This document shows positions 29,880 through 44,200 of a stretch of 64,000 bases of DNA, in pieces. Numbering within the stretch: the stretch's first letter is position 1; the number at the start of each line of letters is the position of its first letter. The translations under genes and the position numbers were made by a program. The stretch is taken from assembly GCA_963920575.1 (NCBI GenBank), contig OY986974.1, positions 20,006,248 to 20,070,247 on the forward strand. Direction: 5' to 3'. The stretch is from Narthecium ossifragum. Taxonomy: Eukaryota > Streptophyta > Magnoliopsida > Dioscoreales > Nartheciaceae. The notes under the pieces were generated by a model, which was given only the letters and a program-made list of their open reading frames with translations, had not been told where the DNA came from and ran no database searches.

Positions 29880-30392
29880 ATGCCGAGCTCCTCCACCATG
29901 AAGCTATCATGGACAGAAGATGCAATTAAGAGGGATCACCATCAGCTAGATATGGCTGTCCAGGCCATGTCGGCCCTCGGCCGCTACCCTTTTGCCCCTT
30001 CGGCTTCGTGCGCCAAGAAACCCATCAAGAAAAAGAAGAAACTGCAAGATAGAGATCATGATGATCAGGTTATGATGGTTTCAACCTCCACCAAGAAGAA
30101 GATATCCCCGCATGCAGTTAACTCCAAGAAGCAGAAGCAGCAGCAGCAGCAGCAGCAGCAGCGGATGGATATGCCACCGGCGCCATTGAAGCATTTGGAG
30201 CACCGGCATAAACTGTGTAACAGGAGGTCTAGGGTTCAGGCTCCATTCATCATCTCTGGTGGCCGACGACCGATCAAGATCCTCCCATGCGAAGACTCGC
30301 CTTTTAAGCTGAGGATGATTTTGGAGCCCACCACTAAACCACCACAAGCTGAGGCAGCTTGCTCTCCTAAGGATCTTCCAAGTAGTCCATGA
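29880..30392 (+). CDS. Small protein of unknown family (paralogue 2)
   Basis: Family not recognised. I chose ATG 29880 (MPSSSTMKLSWTEDAIK), because TMK-SW aligns with TMKPSW of the divergent paralogue; the longer frame upstream is CT-rich leader. The 170-residue product has a Lys-rich segment, a CAG-encoded Gln run, and the conserved block FIISGGRRPIKILPCED then SPFKLRMILEP. It stops at TGA 30390 with two more TGA codons after it. In the same frame beyond those stops, 30426-30449 encodes LPDLNLPS, the counterpart of the repressor-like motif in paralogue 1. The motif may be lost here or reached by splicing I cannot identify. Confidence 0.6.
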   Translation: MPSSSTMKLSWTEDAIKRDHHQLDMAVQAMSALGRYPFAPSASCAKKPIKKKKKLQDRDHDDQVMMVSTSTKKKISPHAVNSKKQKQQQQQQQQRMDMPPAPLKHLEHRHKLCNRRSRVQAPFIISGGRRPIKILPCEDSPFKLRMILEPTTKPPQAEAACSPKDLPSSP

Positions 30393-33300
30393 TGATGATG
30401 CAGTCAACTAAGGATCTTCAAGAAGTTACCAGACTTGAATCTACCTTCTTATGTTGAAGAATATTCTTCATAAATTTTAACATTATAATTAAGTGCATGT
30501 TGGTCTTTTACTGTTCTTGCCTGAATATTCTTCATTCTACAACTCCTCTGATTTGATGATGATTAGCCGTTGTATATATAGAGCTCTGTTTGGAGTTGAT
30601 TAAAAGTCGTATATATGATTGGATTCGATCATCTTAGTTCAGTAATGACCATGATTCTTGGTGCAATCTTTCTTGTTTTCTTCGCAGCTTCTGGTTTTCT
30701 GATGTAGTATTACCTTGTTTGATCCGTGGTGTAGTTAAGTTATTATCGGGGTTTTGAATGCTAGTCTAAAAGTCCCCTGTCTGAAGAAAGATATGTAAAC
30801 TTCTGCTAATCTATGGTTTGAAAAAGCTGTGCATGCAACAGCGTTTTAAAATGAAAAATTGCTTCTTGTGTATATATTTTCTGAGTTAAAAGTAACAATA
30901 TGCCATTTTCGAATGAAAATTTGCTTGTTGTGAACAACTATGAGTCTTCCGAAAGTGTTTAAGTAGAAATCATGCATATCATGTCGTTGATCGGTGAAGG
31001 AAAAAAATGATCAAAATAGTCTAATATCAAGAATCAAGAAGATTGTAGTTTAGTTCAACTCCTTTGAACTATGTTCGAACAGAGGTGTTGAAGCTGTTGA
31101 GATTGGATGAGTAAATGGAAATGAAGTGAAAAATGAAAAATGGGAAGTGGAAAATGTGGTTCTATGGTAAATCTACTCTTATGAATGATAGATCTACTCC
31201 TATGAATAGAATTATGGTAGCACTACTCCTAGAAAATTATGGTAATACTACTCCTATGAAAGAAATTATTGTAGTACTGGTTGCAAGAATTTAAAAGAAT
31301 AAAAACTTCATTAAGATAAATAAGGCTACATTGATAAATATAAAAAACTACATAAAAAGCTGATTTGCTTTGATGATCAAGGGCCCTTTTTTCTTCATAT
31401 TCTTGGCCTTTCATAGAGCTTCTGGTAACTACCTTGAAACCACCTTAAAACCACCCGAACTACCCACTGCAACTGTCAGAATTGAATCTGAAACTGTGAG
31501 AAATGTAATCTGGGCGACATCTTCAGTTATTTACGAAACTGCAATCAAATAAAGCTTCTTGTCTTCCACTGTAATTTGACCGATGATAACCTTGAAATTT
31601 GATAAATTCTGAACATGAAAATTGTAAGTCTTCGAATTCTCTTTCCATCGGTCCAAAATCCAACTAATTTGGATTTCGTATGAGAAAGTTGTGACAAAAA
31701 TAGTCAAACCGCATTGATGTCTTATTAAAATAATCAACCAAAATATGACCGATGAGCAAATGGACGATGACATCGGTTATTCTTTGAACGATGACATCGA
31801 TCGTTATTGACTATTTTACCACTAGCACTTCGATTGCCAATTTGACATAGAAAACGATCAAATCTGAAGATCTCTTCAACAACAAAGTTGTAGATCTTTT
31901 CGTCCTCTTTCCAATGGTTCAAGAATCAACGCATTTGAATACTTGAGGTAAAAATTACGACCAAAATACTTCAGCAATGACAAAAATAAAGTATTTATTG
32001 ACCGATTGACAATATGTACGAAATTGACATTGAACTTGTTAATCACCCAAATGACTTTTGGATATGGTTATATTTATGACTAACAGAAAGAAAGAAGAAC
32101 GTACCATGGTCAATGTCTCAAGTAGACGCTTTCATTATCTGCTTTTTTCCAATAATAACAATATAAGGCAATTTAGTGCGAAATCTGATATTAACCTTTG
32201 ATATCCAATGAATCCTATGATAGTGTATTTTTATAACTAAACGCTAATTTCACTATTGACTATGACTAAATCATTACATCAAAAAACAAAAAACCTAATG
32301 TAAAAAAACTCGTGCCAAAAATATCACTATTGACCTGTGCTGCTCCTCCAAAGTAACCTGTCTCTTTAACAAAGACATGTCCATAACCTTGAAAGTAAGG
32401 TTGGGTAAGTTCCACTAAAACCAAAATCTTGAAACACTTGCAAAAGTAAGCTGTGCATACAATGTTTCTAAACACACTTCAAACAGTGTCAGAACATCAA
32501 AGCTTAATTCTGCTCCTCTAGAACAAATGTCTTGGAAAAAGGACCCAGTTAACATGATTCTTTTCTAGATCCAACTCTTTGTCTGCTCCGGTAGACTCCT
32601 GATGGTGCTTCTGACAGTAACAGCACTTAGTGCTGAAACAAAAGGTGATGATAAGAACAGTTCGAAGGCAATTCTCCTCGCTTCATTTGCATCAGCATTA
32701 GAACCTTCGTTGTGTAGGCAGGAGGCACCACCAGTTTTCACATACAAGGTAGAATTGTAGGCGAATGTGCATTACTGGAAAACCTGGTACGTCACGAAAA
32801 ATCTTACAGCTGAGTATCATTGATCTAGTTATCTAAAGGAAACATGAGCACAGTGATAGTTATGAGGAAAATAAAAGGTAGAATTGGTACATGCAAAATG
32901 AGTATCGACAAGCTGAATGAAGCATACGTGTTGTGAAACAAGAACATGAAATACATCTGATCATTTAAATGCGTCATCAACCATGCACTTCATGCCATTT
33001 ATGCTTCTGACACATGGACAGCCTAGCTGTCATCTGCTAGTTGAATCCTTAATCAGCTTATAAAAGATTCGATTACCAGCACTTCTTAGAACTCCCAAAT
33101 GCTACTGGCAGTAAACATTTTCACTCAGCTATTAACAAACTCAAAGATGGAAAAAAGTACTATGCCCACTATTTATTAGGTGTCCCGTAGTTAACATCCA
33201 GGCACATGGAAATTCTCTTACGTAAAAGAATTTACAAATCATAGTTAATGACCCAAACTATCAATCAAACATACGAAACTAGTGCAGTGATATTTAACAT

Positions 33301-34994
33301 TCGAAACACTGCCATTCCCGCTCCCTGTACATGGAAGTATATTTTGTTCACAGAAGCAGTTACAATTCTAGGTTGATAGAAATACAATGAATCGATTATG
33401 AACAGGAAAAAATTGAATAGCTGTCAGATGGTGATGGAGAAATAGACCACTAGTTTATGTCAAAGATCCTACTAGAAAACTATGAAACAATCAGGGACCG
33501 ATTGAGCACTTCAAAATAGCTGGAGCAGGCATATGCAGGAGTCTAACCTCAATTAGCTTCCCGTCATCATTCTTAATTCTGGATGCACTGTATTTTCAAA
33601 AAGCAGTCTCTCCAGTGCCAATATAAGGCTTTAAGAACATCCAAATCGAGACTAACTTCATATATGGGAACTTCTATGGACTACGAACTACTCTATAAGC
33701 ACCAAAAGTAGTAACAAAAAAATCATGTTTCGGTCCAACATTGCTGAAAAATTAACAAAAATGGGAATCAAAAAACAGAAGTTGAAATTGGATTCGAAAT
33801 GATCGGTGCTCACTTCTCATCCTCCTTTTCCTTTCAGCTGAATATGGAGAATATTTTTTTGTTTCGTCCGAGCACTGACTTTTATCGGAACATGCATTGG
33901 CAGAAAGCTAGCCCTTTCTTACAAAAATTGATTACTATATATGGTCCACTGATATCTAGGGCCGAATATTTAGAGAAATAAAGACTAGGTCAAGTTTTAG
34001 TAATGCATAATGTAGTGAGATGCATTGCAATCATATTCGGCCTGCACCATCAAGTTGCTTGGGACAGCTTTCAATGCTATTTGTTCGAAAACTTACAGAA
34101 TACTTCGATGGTATTCGCGCACTGTTTGCCCGATTGGTTTGCAGAGTTTAAGCTGATATTACAGAGCACAATGAAGAGGTACAGGCAAAGTTGAGAGGAT
34201 AAGAAGAGAAAATGTTTTATAGATTTGCACTGGTCCCTTTTATTGAGGGGCAACCTCTCCCAAGAGTATTTCAAACGAAGATAATGCCAACCTCCCTAGG
34301 CCTAGGTAATGTAAACTGGCATGTAAAGTAAATTTTGCTTAACTGAGGACAACCGTTAAAACAAAATATATAGTGGAATCAAAATTGGGACGAAAATGAC
34401 GAAAGCAGTAGAACCAAATGCTTCACACTATGTTCACATATGGATGGCTCAATTGGAAATGCTTAATAAACGAGGATGGAGATACTGATAGTTGTAGTTA
34501 GTATCTATTACCAACAAAAGCCCCTAATTTCTCTTTTTTAAGTCAAAATAGTTACAAATACATGTAAACCTTTGCCAAGCCTACTCAATTTTGTTCAGAT
34601 TTTTCACAATTTTCCAACATTAAATCCTGCACTGAGCAAATCTTCCATACAAAAAGACATTGAAATAAAAGAAGATACGTAAAGAGAATATGAAACCACA
34701 ATCAAAGCTCTTGCATCAGAAAGAGATCTTTTCAAGGGTTAAAAGTCGGCCTATTGAACAAGGCATTGAGCAAGAACAAGGGTTAAAAGTCTTCAACATT
34801 ACAACAATTGCAACCCTTCATCACAAAATGAAGCATAACGAGAAATCGGTCCATAAATGATGTCGATGATCATGTTTACCTTGTGTTCAGATGACAGATA
34901 TTAGGCTGGCAAGGGACAATTGCAATCATTATTAAAGTTATATCATGCTATCAATTGATAATGATGATTAAATGACAGATCAGTGGATGCAGAG
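30393..34994. other. Intergenic, no gene identified
   Basis: AT-rich. Sequence 30480-30850 is the 3' flank shared with the duplicated copy at 54180-55370. Around 31150-31280 short CTACTCCTATGAA units recur. A reverse-strand open stretch at 32565-32830 (YVKTGGASCLHNEGSNADAN) reads somewhat like coding sequence but I cannot assign it. Nothing else is supported. Confidence 0.4.
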
Positions 34995-36060
34995 TGTAAC
35001 GCCCTCACCCCTCTCACACAATACTGTCCGCTTTGGCTCATCCGTAGAAATCAGGAACGCTTCCTAGCATGGATTTTCATACCGGCCGGTACGCACAGTA
35101 TTTACCGTACCGGTGGCTAACCGGTCCGGTTTTCTCCCTCGGATCGGAGTAGGGGGAGATCGGATGTGTACCGGCCGGTTTGCATCCAAACCGGCCGGTA
35201 CATGCCGGTTTGGATGAATACCGACGGGTACAAGCAAGGGACGATGGGTGGAGGAGGAAGGGGGAGGAGAGAATTGGGAAGGAGAGGGGAGGAGAAGAGA
35301 GAGGGAAAGGAGAGGAGGACAGAAAGAAAGGAGATCCTTACTCGGAGGCGACGAAGAGATCGAAAATTACATAAACTACCCCTATCAACAGATCTCAAAT
35401 CCGTTTTTTGTTCCGATCCCTGCCAGGGCGCTGCCCCGGACCCCGTCAGCTCTGCGTAGTGCGTCATGATCAGGTCCAGAACAATCAAGCTTCACAAACT
35501 CAACAAGTAAGAGGGAGGGGAGAAAGAGAGGAAAATGTATTAAGCTATTATAAATGTAGAAAAATTGAAAATAATTATAAAACTATTATAAATGTAGGAA
35601 AATGTATTAAGTCATTGCTTATTTTTCATGTATTGTATTATACTACTATGACAACTTGTCACTCTGCTTCATATAAGAAATGATATTTGACCAATTGGAG
35701 ATGTTGAATACAAGTGAATATCAACTTTAATTGTTAGTTACATTAGTTAGCTTCAATATATTTCAAATCAAATAAGAAACGAGCGAAAAACGCCCTAAAA
35801 GAAGCCAAACCAGCCTTTCATGGCCGGTTTGCCGGCGTACCGGCGGTACGTACCGTACCGGCCGGTGGCCGGAACGGCGCGTACCACCGGTATGGAAATC
35901 CATGCTTCCTAGTAAGTCACCCATCCCGGGACCGCTCCAAGGCAAGCACGTTTAACCTGGAGTTTTCTGACGAAATCACTACCATCACGGCTTTAAAACG
36001 CGTTATGTTATAGAATACGATTAACATACATATAGATATGTCCCTAATCCACACTCAAAC
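34995..36060 (-). mobile_element. Cassandra-type 5S-bearing LTR, reverse orientation, interrupted
   Basis: On the reverse strand the segment contains GTTAAACGTGCTTG and GGGATGGGTGACTTACTAGG, matching the 3' half of plant 5S rRNA (internal promoter region), and ends GAGGGCGTTACA, the usual Cassandra terminus. Cassandra is a TRIM whose LTRs carry 5S sequence. An 837-bp hAT-like element has split the 5S part. The outer LTR start (near 36050) is uncertain. Confidence 0.72.
35068..35904. mobile_element. hAT-like non-autonomous DNA transposon with 8-bp target duplication
   Basis: 837 bp flanked by a perfect CTTCCTAG duplication (35060-35067 and 35905-35912). Terminal inverted repeats read CATGGATTTTCATACCGG and, from the other end, CATGGATTTCCATACCGG, followed by CCGG/GTACG-rich subterminal sequence. 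Inside is a purine-rich stretch but no transposase. An 8-bp duplication is the hallmark of hAT. Removing it restores GCTTCCTAGTAAGTCACCC, continuous 5S-like sequence. Confidence 0.88.
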
Positions 36061-38227
36061 GTTGTGGGATTGCTTACTCGGCCATCCGACTCAGTCAGAT
36101 GCGCCCAAGGCGAATACCATTGTCAAAATACCGGATCCACACAATCCACCCCCTTGGGGATCCTCACAATCCACACCCCTTAGGCAAAGAGAACCAAGTG
36201 GGAGTTCGACTGGTGTAGGCCTCGTTTGAGTTGGTCGAGTAGTGTTGGATTTGTCTTCGTTATTTAGATCGAGTCGTAGTTAGCTGCTGGTATGTTATTT
36301 TCTAATTGAAGTGGGATTGTTTAGAAGATTAGGAAGAGTCTTGGTTAGGAAGTTTTAAGGAGTCCATATTAGGAAGAAGTCTTCCTTTATTTAAACAGAT
36401 TATATCTGATTGCGGGGGTAATGAGAAAAGTTCTAGTTTCCCTCTGAGCTCTTTTTCTTCACCTCTATGCTCTTCTCTCTCCTAAAGTTCTCTTCCAACC
36501 ACAACCCACCTGGCCGGTTCTTGGAATTAGTAGCAGCAGCAGTAGCTCTGCTAGGTCCTACCAAGCAGATCCAATCATTATACTTCTGCTGAGAACAAAC
36601 GGAACTTATCCGATTTGAGAGCAGGCTGGCATGGGAGCTATTTGAATCATGGTCTGAAGTCCAGGTACAACCAATCTGTTTCAGGTTTCACTCAGAACCC
36701 AACTATTGCTAGTAGTTTCAGCCGAAGCACCAAAGCTTGCCCTAAACCATATTAGGAAGCTAAAATGAGGGGGAGATGATAGAAAGAATTTTCATGCCAA
36801 GAATTTTGACATGATGGACATGGGAATAATAAATATTTCCTTGGAATTAAGATTCGCAGAGATAGAGCGGCAGGATTTTTGGTTCGATTTCAAAAGGCTT
36901 ACTTTAAGAAAGCTCTCAAGGAATTTATTATGGAAATATATAGATCAAGTCCAGCACTTGTTGTGAAAGTTGAAATTTTTTCTACATAAAACTGTCTAAA
37001 AACTCGAGCCAAAAAGGAACAAGTTACCAAGAATTTGTAGAAAATTCATTTGACACGTCATCATAATGTTGATGATGAGATATTGCCCCCTCTTATTACC
37101 AAAAGTACACTTGTCTGTGTTTTCACGGTTATTAGCAGCTTTGGTATTATGTATTGATGATGCATGTAATCGACAGTCAAGATTAGCAGATAGTCGTTCA
37201 GGATCATTTCATGTGATCAAATTCTCTTCCCTATGGGTTTTCCAGTGCGCCACTTCTCCTTTTCCGATAATTAGCAAGAGCAGCACAACTGGCAATGTTC
37301 AGTACTTGAGGGTGCCACAAAACTGCTACTTAACTGCATCAGTACAAAATTCCAAGTGGCATCCTCTGTGCCCCCCAATACCTAGATCCTTGCCCTGCTC
37401 GTCCTATGATAGCTTATCCTCTAACCAACAATTGAGGAATTAGACACCTATATATGTCCCTATAGTGCAGTCTTCCGCTATGTTGCCTTCGAGGTTTGGC
37501 TGCCAGCCAACTATCTTTCGTCCTTATGACCTCCACTTCCTTGTTTTTTGAAGTAGCTAATCCCTATGTGCTATCTAGGAAAATTTTATTTAAGTCATAC
37601 AGAACCTCTTAACATCACATGCTAACACAATAAAATCGAGTATTTAACACAACCCAGAACAATTTGATTATTCTTATAACCAACAGAGCCAAATTTTGCT
37701 CATCACTTCTTATAACCTCTATTTGAGACACTGGAAGAAAACCTTTTGTAATGCAATAAGCACATGCACTTTGTCTGGCCCAAAAACTCATACAGGTAAA
37801 AGGTATACTGCATTTCCTAAATGCAAGTTACTATTGTAAATTATTATTAACCTTTTAAAGTGATAAGATATCCAGATTCCAATGTGTTGGATCACATGGT
37901 AAGTAATTTGTTCAATATAACAAAATCATGTTATTTTAACAATTAAGAGAGATGTTGATGGGTTTGGATTGCAACGCCCTGAATCCTCTCTGATCAAGGT
38001 CTTTGTCATTCAACTTATGCTTTCATATGATGGATCAAGGTATGCTTATGGTCTAGATGATGTATTGTAGCATAAACACATTAACACAATATACATGAAT
38101 AACAGCATATTTGTCTCTAAAATGCTGCGAACCTCATAAAATTTATACTAATATTGGCAAATTCACGGATAGAAAAAAAAATGCAATGAAAGGCGGAAAA
38201 ATCTAAAGCCGCTAACCTTTCACTCTG
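36061..38227. other. Intergenic, degenerate repeats
   Basis: Starts with GGGATTGCTTACTCGGCC-like sequence that may be the outer part of the 5S LTR. From about 36240 it looks LTR-like (TGTTGGATTTGTC, CT-rich leader, CAG run near 36530) but I found no matching end. The open frame 37066-37443 has no recognisable domain. No gene supported. Confidence 0.35.
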
Positions 38228-41200
38228 CTAATCTCCATATTTCTCAACTTCAGTTTGTTCTCCAAACAATCGCAAAGCTAGCCCATATACTTGTTTCCTT
38301 TTTGCCGATGTTTCTTCAACAACCAATTTCACTGCCTGAATGCATGACAAGAAGAAATACAGTGAAACATAAGATGGAACTATAACAAAAACTCATCTCG
38401 TCAAGCCCTTGCATTTAAACATGTAATATAGGAGATAACATCTCGACTGATACATCTTGAAAAAGATTCAGACGTTTGCTAAAAATTATCACGTCGGTCT
38501 ACAGTATATTTGGACATCCAAGTTGCGTCCTAAATCACATGTTTCATGATTGCATAGGAGTTGTTCAATGTGAAATCAGTAATGATTTGGAGACCTGAAA
38601 AGTACAGCAGGAGAAACTTGCTATGTGTAGCTTTAAGCTGCCAGTTCAAGTCTATATATACTGAGTTGACCTGCTACATCTCAAACCTGTAGTCAAGTAT
38701 GAGCAGTATCTGCAGAGAAAATCTAATAGCTCGGTGCCACCATGCAATAACAAGATTAGGGGGTTCTCAAGAAGCATCATTTGTCAATCCAATAGAAGAT
38801 TGGTAGTCATTTAACTTGTGAAGGCTTCATTTATTACATTCAAATTCATACCCAAAAGATGGAAGAATTTCAAAGAGACGGTGAAATTTTCTGACAAGAT
38901 AGCATGGGCCATCAGAATACATTGCCTCTATAGCATGTGTTAGGGGCTGTAATACATTTTCCATGTCTTAGGGGCTGTCATATATTTTCTGCCATCTCTC
39001 GAACCAATGCCAAACTGACACTGGTTCTCAACTTTGCAAATTTGTATCCATCAAAACATGAGAAAGATACGGTATAAAACTGCAGACAGAAGCGAATCTC
39101 TAACAGTACCCCTTTAACCTTGAACCCTACAGCATCAGGAACAAATAGAGTGGACTAGAAGTGCCATAAATAATTAGCACTATGAGTTAAATTTGACAGA
39201 CTTGCTCAAGCTTTCTACATTCTTACAGAAACCAGTCACAAATATAGATGAATGAGAGGTGGAAATCAAGGATTACAGTGACAATAGGGCATTTGCAGCT
39301 GGCAACAGCCATTTAGGCCCTGTTTATATCCTAGCACGCATCTATCTATGGTCTAACCCTCAGACACGAAAATTTAACCCTCAAGTACACATGTATTCAA
39401 TGTTTTGCATGCTGTTAATTAAAAACAAAAAACAACTATTTTAAAGCATCAAACAGGGAAAAAACTTTTATTGAAACATGCATAATAATACTTTGTTCTT
39501 CTGTAGAATGATTAAGTTGAATTGAAAGAGAAGGAATTGTGACCACTATTACGTCACAGCACACACTTCATTAAAGTCTCAATGCCTTAGCTATTAAAGA
39601 AAAATATAGGCTCCAAAAGGAAAGTTATCACATGCTTGGTTAATTGCAGACAAGTAAATAAGTGGGAAAAAAAGGCTGCTTTAATTCACCAAAAAGACAA
39701 TAATACTAGAAACAACTGAAATTCAAATTTTATTTCTTGGGGGAGTACCTGATGTGTTAACCATAAGTAACTCATCATAAAGCAAACGCAAAGGCAGCAT
39801 AAAGAAATTTATTCTATTAGAAACCACTGCTTTTATACAGTTAAAGATTAAAACTAGTTACTTATCATTGAGATACTGCCGACTGGACCAAGTTAAAAGC
39901 ACCATTTATGCTTGCAGCTTGCTACCAGCTGCCAGAGAAAACAATGCTCGTTTTTGGCATCGGAGAACAAGATGCTAATAGTTTCAAAAATGCTAATAGA
40001 TTCCTGTGCTCACAAAACAAGGTGAACATGAGCCAAAAGTTTTTGAGCTTGAAATAAAATGAGCCAAACATGAGCAAGGCCCAGTCTGCTCACGTTCGGC
40101 TTGAGATAGCTCGATAATTATTTATTGTTTCATGTATTGCATTGTTGATTTGATTTCTTAACTTATCTCTACTCTCAATATCTTTTCATGCTAGTCTTTT
40201 TCACCAAATCAGTTTGGTCGTACCCTGCAAATGTAATCTAGCACATAAAGGAGCCTATCTGTAAACAAGCTCAGCTCGGCCAAACAAGAGGCAAACAAAC
40301 CAAGCTGAGCTCATTTACACTTATCTAAAAGTTTACTTTTTCTTTGTCTACTGAGCCAAATAATCCAAACTTGTCATCGAGCTAGCTTGAAAATAAACTG
40401 AGTCAAACACGACCTATTCAACCTCGGCCTGAAGCTCGAGAGCTGACTCGAAAAAAAAGCAAGCCAAAGATGAATTATACATTCCAGGCTCGAATTGAGC
40501 TCGAGCTCAGCTCGTGTTCGCTCGCCATGATTTCAAGCCAGACATGGTGGCATGAAGTTGAGCTCGAGCTATGATTAGAAGGTGGCATAAAGTTGCTAGT
40601 TCTACCTCCCAAAGTCTGAACCAGCAAGATTTGATGTTATACATATGGCTAGCTCATCAATTGTATTATACGTTACACCTAGAAATACAACTACTACTGA
40701 GCATATACCTAACAAATTGACTGGACTTGCGCATCAGAATTGTTTTTTTAATAGATTATGGAATCCAAATCTAGTCAACTTTGAACCTGCTTTCGGAATC
40801 TGTGAGCTCTGATGTCAAACATGTTCATCAATCTAAAAAAGACTAGAATTCCACCCTTGGCTAGACTAGACTCTACTTGAAACCTACCTTCCTTTTCTTT
40901 TTTTCTTTTTGTGCTCTATAAAACTGCCAACAAAAACAGCCCTGCCAATATAGAGAAGTTACAGCATCAGAAAAGTTCAATGTCCCCACCAAAAATGTAA
41001 GAGACTCAAACAACATAGGCACGAAGTATATTCATAGAAAGATCATTTTAAAACTTGACTTTTTGCTGCGCCCTGCACCCAACATTTTGGATTCTGGAAC
41101 CATGCAAAGTATATAAAGAAATGGCAATAGTACACTGTCACTCTAGTAGACACTGATTTCAACATGATAAGAAACAAAGGAATTGATATACAAATAACAA

Positions 41201-44200
41201 AAATAATAATTAGAAATTTTAAGCCTTTTACAGGAAAGCCAATATAATGGAACAGTAATGTGAGATTAAGGATGTTCTAAGTGATTAATTTCAATACTAC
41301 AACAGGAACGTAAGAAAAAGTAACAACTTGATTTTCTGAGATTAAATTCCTACCATCGAAAGACTATGTCCACTTGAGATTAACTCTCTTAATTGGTGTT
41401 CAAGTTGCTCATCAGAAGGAACCTCAACACTAATGGCTCTTCCTTCTATTACGACTGTAATTTCCCCCCTTGGCTGTTGACTTTGGAATACTTCATTTGC
41501 TTCACCTAGAGTACCTCGCCAAAACTGACATCTCATATGAGTATTAGCACATTTAAGGAATAGGTAAAGAAATTTCACGTCTTCAAAAAATAAGTAAGTC
41601 AAATCATAACACGTAATGGCAACGTACATGCACAGGTATATAGATCAAGCACCAAAATTGAAGACAACAAAGCAAGAAATTATTTGCAATTAGAAAGTAA
41701 ATAAACATGAAATCAATAGTGCATTAAAAAATTGGACTCTCAAATTTCACAGATTTTAAATCGCTCAAGATACCATTTGAATTACTAATTGGAATAGTAC
41801 AATGTAAATATAAGATTATGAAAGACCAGAACTTGACGGTTTCTTGAGATAGAACATATTTTCTTGATATGAGCACTAAAATGCTCTCCCACAGTGACAA
41901 ACCCCACTGATGAGATTAGGTTTAGTATGTAAGAATGATCCTTCTCTCTGACCCTGATAATCTCTTAGATGCTCTCTCAGTCCGCTTGTCCGCATCTCAT
42001 ATCTTGTCATATTCCTTTCAAGCCATGTCCCTGTCCCTAGTTCATTCTCTTCTCTTAATCCTCTCTTACAGTTCTCCCATAATGCGTAGATGTCGATCTT
42101 TTATTTGGGAAATGATGCGAGCAACAGTCATGACAGAATGCAACATGAGTTGTTGACATGCATTAGCTACATCAAGATAAACTACGTCATCCCAGTGACA
42201 CAAACAGGTCAACAGAAAACCCTACATATAATTACCTACAAATAACAGCTAAGCCAAATATAGATTTTGTTACACAAATCACAATTTTCTGGTAAGAATC
42301 ATTTACATGCCAATTTCAGTTCTATTCCTTGTGAATGCAAAATGAAGGAAGATGCAACCGTATATACTGTGGTAAGACAGCTTTGCATACTACGCGAAGG
42401 CTGTAAACTTGTTTTATGAAGTTAGGAGATGTGGATGAACTATCCTTTGGCACCCTAAGAATGTTTAATCACAAATTTGGCATGAAAAATAGATTTAATT
42501 ATGCTTTTGCGCCCTAAGAAGTTAGAATAGTACATGCGGATGGAATGATTTATAATTTTCACCAACCAAACAGATTAGATTAGCTATTTGAAGCATTCAT
42601 CTGGTAGTTGTAAACTAAGTTCTATAAGTTATATGTTGCTCTCACATTTGAACAGTTCATACGACGCTGTATTTTTCAACATAGGCAATCAAAGGTGCAT
42701 TAGAACAGTGTTCACATGCTCTGTTTATAAAAGCAACAATAGCGCAACTCAATCACCTACTTCTCATTTTAAGAGGTGTTTCAACATCGTTTCCTTACCA
42801 GATACTGCTCCTGATACCGGAGTCTGGCTTCTGGGATCGATCTAGTGTGTGGGAACCACAAATTCATCGTGAAATTGCTAGAATTTTGCTATTTCCAAGT
42901 TTAATTCCTAGCATGTTAATAGCTAGAATCCTCACTCGACAAATGAGGGATCCTGTGTCAAACTGTTAATGTGTTACTGATGTTTTGAGCGGAGGAAATC
43001 CAGTGAATATTGCTGAAACTTAGGTTTCTCCACAAAAAACCCCAACAGTATCCGAACAATCCAGATGAATTTATCCAAACGTACAGCGAAATCCAAGAGA
43101 TGCACGCGATATGTGCCGCCATTTTTATGTAAGTTTATTGATTTTATGTCAATTACTGCAATTTATCTGATTTTATCAGCAACTACCTTCGCGATTATTT
43201 AAATTATTAAATTATTCTATAATTTATGTCAAATTTTTGTTTCATCACCTGATGCATAGTCTGGTTGTACATGATAGGGTTGAGTCCTCATTACATGCAT
43301 ACTAGGAGGGAGGCCCTGAATCTCTCCTATAGTACAGGAGGCTGCTAGTTTCCCGTTTAATGTTGAGAGGCTGTTACCCTACATGTTCATGGGGTTACTA
43401 GTTAAGAAGATGCGATGTGCTTTGGTTGTCTCCACCAAGGTCACATGAACCCGTGACATTTGAAAACTCACTAGCATTTATATGTTGACATTTCTTCAAA
43501 AACTTAAGAGCTGATTTCTTTATGATTTATTAAGATTGAAAAAAGTAGCATCACATTTTGGCAAAGCAAAGTAGGCAATATAAGATATATCACAAAAAAA
43601 CACTAATTCGAGAATTAGTGCTAGCAATCAAGATTCCAGCTAAAAAAGGAGTCCTCATTGAGCTTGAATCAAAATTTCAGATACCTCTTCATAAAGTTTT
43701 GTAATCTCTCGTGCCACGACACATCGCCTGATGCATATCCAAAACAAACCCATTCTCAATAGAATGCAATGCAAAAGACACAAGACGATACATGAAGAAA
43801 ACAATTTATTTAAGCAAAAGATAGTTTCTAGACATGTATTGATAGGATAAAGTCTCAACACTAAATTGAGCCAACATATTTCCAGTTTTCCACCTTGATC
43901 ATTACGTAGTTTCACAAATCCACATAGATAAACTTGGCCTATTATGAGAATCAAATAAGTATGCCACTATACACGTAATCCACCATCCGAGGGCATTTTA
44001 GACTTTCTTCTATTTTGTGTTGCTTTTTAGTCTGTTAACATAAGGGTGGAAGAAGAAAGAGGCTACATTAAACAATCCAAACATTGTTGGAGGGAATATA
44101 ATCATTGAAGGAATGGAGGGTGATGGATTGCTATGCCTCCCAGCATGGTCTGTGCCAACCGATACATATACTGCGCCAGTAAATTGTTTGCATGGTCCAT

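Noticed and set aside
30081..30407. Reverse-strand ORF with a leucine run
   Set aside because: Shadow of the CAG-encoded Gln run in the forward gene.
35117..35683. Overlapping Arg/Glu-rich and Ser/Leu-rich ORFs
   Set aside because: They come from a purine-rich stretch inside the hAT-like element and continue past its end; no domain.
37066..37443. A 125-residue forward ORF as a gene
   Set aside because: No domain, no plausible splice context, and surrounding sequence looks like degenerate repeat.
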